A model generated the notes under the pieces. The model was given only the letters and a program-made list of their open reading frames with translations. It had not been told where the DNA came from and did not search any database. From an uncultured Chloroflexota bacterium (GTDB taxonomy: Bacteria > Chloroflexota > Dehalococcoidia > UBA2247 > RBG-13-53-26), in NCBI GenBank assembly GCA_937860285.1, contig CALMBS010000445.1, forward strand, positions 1 through 6,953: a stretch of 6,953 nt of DNA. Reading direction: 5' to 3'. Positions 5,235 through 6,953 of the stretch are shown one piece after another; position 1 is the stretch's first letter; each line of letters starts with the position of its first letter. The position numbers and the translations under genes were made by a program.

Positions 5235-6953
5235 TCAAGGATTGTCCCGCCGGGCCAGATGCAGCTCGATCAGCTGTTCATCCGGCACCTCGGAAGGCGC
5301 GTCAAACGTCAGATCGCTGCCGGCCTGGTTCTTGGGGAAGGGGATCACCTCGCGGATGCTCTCCTCCCCGGCCAGCAGCATGGCCACCCTGTCGATGCCC
5401 GGGGCGATGCCCCCGTGCGGAGGGGCCCCGTACTCGAAGGCCTCCAGCATGTGACCGAAGAGCCGCTGCACCCGGTCCCGGTCGTAACCCAGCAAGGCGA
5501 ACACCTTCTCCTGCATATCCCTATTATGTATTCGAATGCTGCCGCTGGACAACTCGTATCCATTGCAGACGATGTCGTAGCACCGGGCGCGGACCCTCCC
5601 CGGGTCCGACTCCAGGAGCGGCAGGTCCTCCTCCCGCGGGGCGGTGAAGGGATGGTGCGATGCCTGCCAGCGGTTCTCTTCCTCGCTCCACTCTAACAGG
5701 GGGAAGTCCACCACGAACAACACCGCCAGCGTGTTGCGGTCGATCAGCCCCAGCCGCCGGCCCATCTCCCGCCTCAGCTGGTCCAGCACCTTGTTGGCCA
5801 CGGCCGCCCGGTCCGCCACGATCAGCAGCAGGTCGCCCGCCTTCGCCCCCAGCCGCTCCACCATCTTGCCGGCCTCTTCCGGGCTGATGAACTTGGCGGC
5901 GGCGGAGCTGGCCCTGTCCAGCGCCGGGCCGCCCGGTCCGTCCACCACGCCCAGGGCCACCAGCCCCTTGGCTCCCATGGACTTGGAGAGGTCGATCAGC
6001 TCATCCAGCTGCTTGCGGGTGTATGCGCCGCACCCCGGCGCAGAGAAGCCCCTGACCTTCCCGCCGGCCTTGAGGGCGCCCTTGAAGACCCCGAACTCGG
6101 AGCCGGCCACGATGTCGGAAAGGTCCGCCAGCTCCAGGCCGAACCTGGTGTCCGGCTTGTCCGTCCCGTAGCGGTCCATCACCTCCCGGTAGGACAGGCG
6201 CGGGAAGGGACTGGCCATCTTCAGGGACGGCTTGAGCTTCCCCACCAGCTCCACGAACATGTCCTCCATGAGCTGCAGTATGTCATCTTCCTCCACGAAG
6301 CTCATCTCGATATCCAGCTGGGTGAACTCCAGCTGGCGGTCGGCCCTCAGGTCCTCGTCCCGGAAGCACCGGGCCACCTGGTAGTACTTCTCGAAGCCGG
6401 CCACCATCAGCAGCTGCTTCATCTGCTGCGGCGACTGCGGCAGGGCATAGAACTTGCCCGCCTGCAGGCGGCTGGGCACCAGGAAGTCCCGGGCGCCCTC
6501 GGGGGTGCTCTTGATCAGGATCGGCGTTTCAATCTCGATGAAGCCCCGGTCATCCAGGAAATCGCGCATGCACTTCACCACCCGGTGCCGCAGGATGATG
6601 TTCTCCTTCATCCGCTGGCGGCGCAGGTCCAGGTAGCGGTACTTCAGGCGCAGATTCTCATCCACGTCCAGGTCCTCATTGATGTAGAAGGGAGGGGTCC
6701 TGGCGGCGTTGAGCAAGCGGCAGTCGCGGGCCGCCACCTCGATCTCGCCGGTGCGCATATCGGGGTTCTCACTGCCCTGGGGGCGCCGGCGGACGACGCC
6801 GGTCACCTGGCAGACAAACTCATTCCGCAGGCCCCCGGCCACCCGGTGCCCGGCTTCGGACGCCCGCGGATCGAACACGACCTGGACAAGACCTTCCCTG
6901 TCCCTGAGATCGATGAAGATCAGTCCCCCGTGGTCCCTCCGCCTGTGCACCCA
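5235..6953 (-). CDS. aspS: Aspartyl-tRNA synthetase (probably non-discriminating), N terminus beyond window
   Basis: A class IIb synthetase that attaches aspartate to tRNA-Asp. The visible 572 residues start at Trp in the WVHRRRDHGG segment of the anticodon-binding OB domain. About 20 residues are missing compared with the usual roughly 590, so the GTG at 6950 is not the start. Domain order, numbered from the edge: OB fold 1 to about 85; motif 1 (GFIEIETPIL, 137-146); motif 2 (FRDEDLRADRQLEFTQ, 197-212); the bacterial-type GAD insertion, about 280-420; and motif 3 (GGIAPGIDR, 514-522). Catalytic core residues look intact. His8 (RRRDH) and Gly60 (PQG) match the pair linked with tRNA-Asn-accepting AspRS such as that of Pseudomonas aeruginosa. 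Motif 2 has Leu208 where QPEFTQ normally has Pro. It is the first visible gene of the minus-strand block, 55 bases before tig, and a possible tig promoter lies inside its 3' part. Confidence 0.96.
   Translation of the reverse strand, partial: WVHRRRDHGGLIFIDLRDREGLVQVVFDPRASEAGHRVAGGLRNEFVCQVTGVVRRRPQGSENPDMRTGEIEVAARDCRLLNAARTPPFYINEDLDVDENLRLKYRYLDLRRQRMKENIILRHRVVKCMRDFLDDRGFIEIETPILIKSTPEGARDFLVPSRLQAGKFYALPQSPQQMKQLLMVAGFEKYYQVARCFRDEDLRADRQLEFTQLDIEMSFVEEDDILQLMEDMFVELVGKLKPSLKMASPFPRLSYREVMDRYGTDKPDTRFGLELADLSDIVAGSEFGVFKGALKAGGKVRGFSAPGCGAYTRKQLDELIDLSKSMGAKGLVALGVVDGPGGPALDRASSAAAKFISPEEAGKMVERLGAKAGDLLLIVADRAAVANKVLDQLRREMGRRLGLIDRNTLAVLFVVDFPLLEWSEEENRWQASHHPFTAPREEDLPLLESDPGRVRARCYDIVCNGYELSSGSIRIHNRDMQEKVFALLGYDRDRVQRLFGHMLEAFEYGAPPHGGIAPGIDRVAMLLAGEESIREVIPFPKNQAGSDLTFDAPSEVPDEQLIELHLARRDNP
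5523..5552 (-). promoter_or_regulatory. Candidate internal promoter in aspS facing tig-clpP-clpP
   Basis: On the minus strand, TTGTCC (5552-5547, 4 of 6 to the sigma-70 -35 consensus) is followed after 18 bases by CATAAT (5528-5523, 5 of 6 to the -10 consensus). It sits in a conspicuous AT-rich patch in otherwise GC-rich coding sequence, about 340 bases upstream of the tig start codon. Speculative: the same bases encode a conserved AspRS stretch. Confidence 0.25.

Noticed and set aside
3659..5647. A 662-codon open frame on the plus strand, opposite tig and the end of aspS
   Set aside because: It is antisense to genes with unmistakable families. Its product is a low-complexity Leu/His/Pro/Arg-rich string typical of shadow frames in GC-rich DNA, and it crosses gene boundaries.
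6950..6953. GTG at the right edge as the aspS start
   Set aside because: The codon before it is Trp of the conserved WVHRRRDHGG segment, so the frame continues out of the window.
1..6953. Defence, mobile or CRISPR system
   Set aside because: Every open stretch is explained by seven housekeeping-type genes. No repeats, integrase, transposase, toxin-antitoxin or nuclease cassette was seen; the single PHP enzyme alone is not evidence for one.

Overview
This 6,953-base window is a G+C-rich (roughly two thirds by eye), densely packed bacterial chromosome segment. It holds seven protein-coding genes in two convergent blocks. I see no RNA gene, insertion sequence, CRISPR array or long repeat, and no gene-free stretch above about 65 bases. 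The window cuts into a gene at each end.

Left block, plus strand (1-2543): an M24 Xaa-Pro peptidase missing its first residues, then a PHP-fold metal-dependent phosphoesterase (16-base gap), then a PurN-like formyltransferase homologue (8-base gap). The short gaps suggest one transcript. The first protein is a peptide-turnover enzyme. The substrates of the other two cannot be read from sequence.

Right block, minus strand, in transcription order from the right edge: aspS (aspartyl-tRNA synthetase, lacking roughly 20 N-terminal residues), tig (trigger factor), and two different clpP genes. The first clpP overlaps the end of tig, and the second begins at or just after the end of the first. This is a protein birth, folding and degradation cluster: tRNA charging, a ribosome-bound chaperone and the ClpP protease core. 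No clpX follows. The two blocks meet in a 65-base spacer with two small hairpins that may stop transcription from both sides.

The most interesting signals are inside ordinary-looking genes. The distal ClpP has Asn where the catalytic Asp should be, plus a two-residue loop insertion. The proximal ClpP keeps the full triad but has Gln at the neighbouring acidic oligomer-sensor position. The two are therefore complementary and could form a mixed particle. AspRS carries the His/Gly pair associated with non-discriminating enzymes that also charge tRNA-Asn. A small AT-rich island inside aspS resembles a promoter for tig-clpP-clpP.

The host is a free-living-type, GC-rich bacterium. The gene mix and protein flavour would fit Chloroflexota (Dehalococcoidia-like) or another GC-rich Gram-positive-type lineage, but this is a low-confidence inference. 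I did not find a defence system, mobile element or clearly new multi-gene system.
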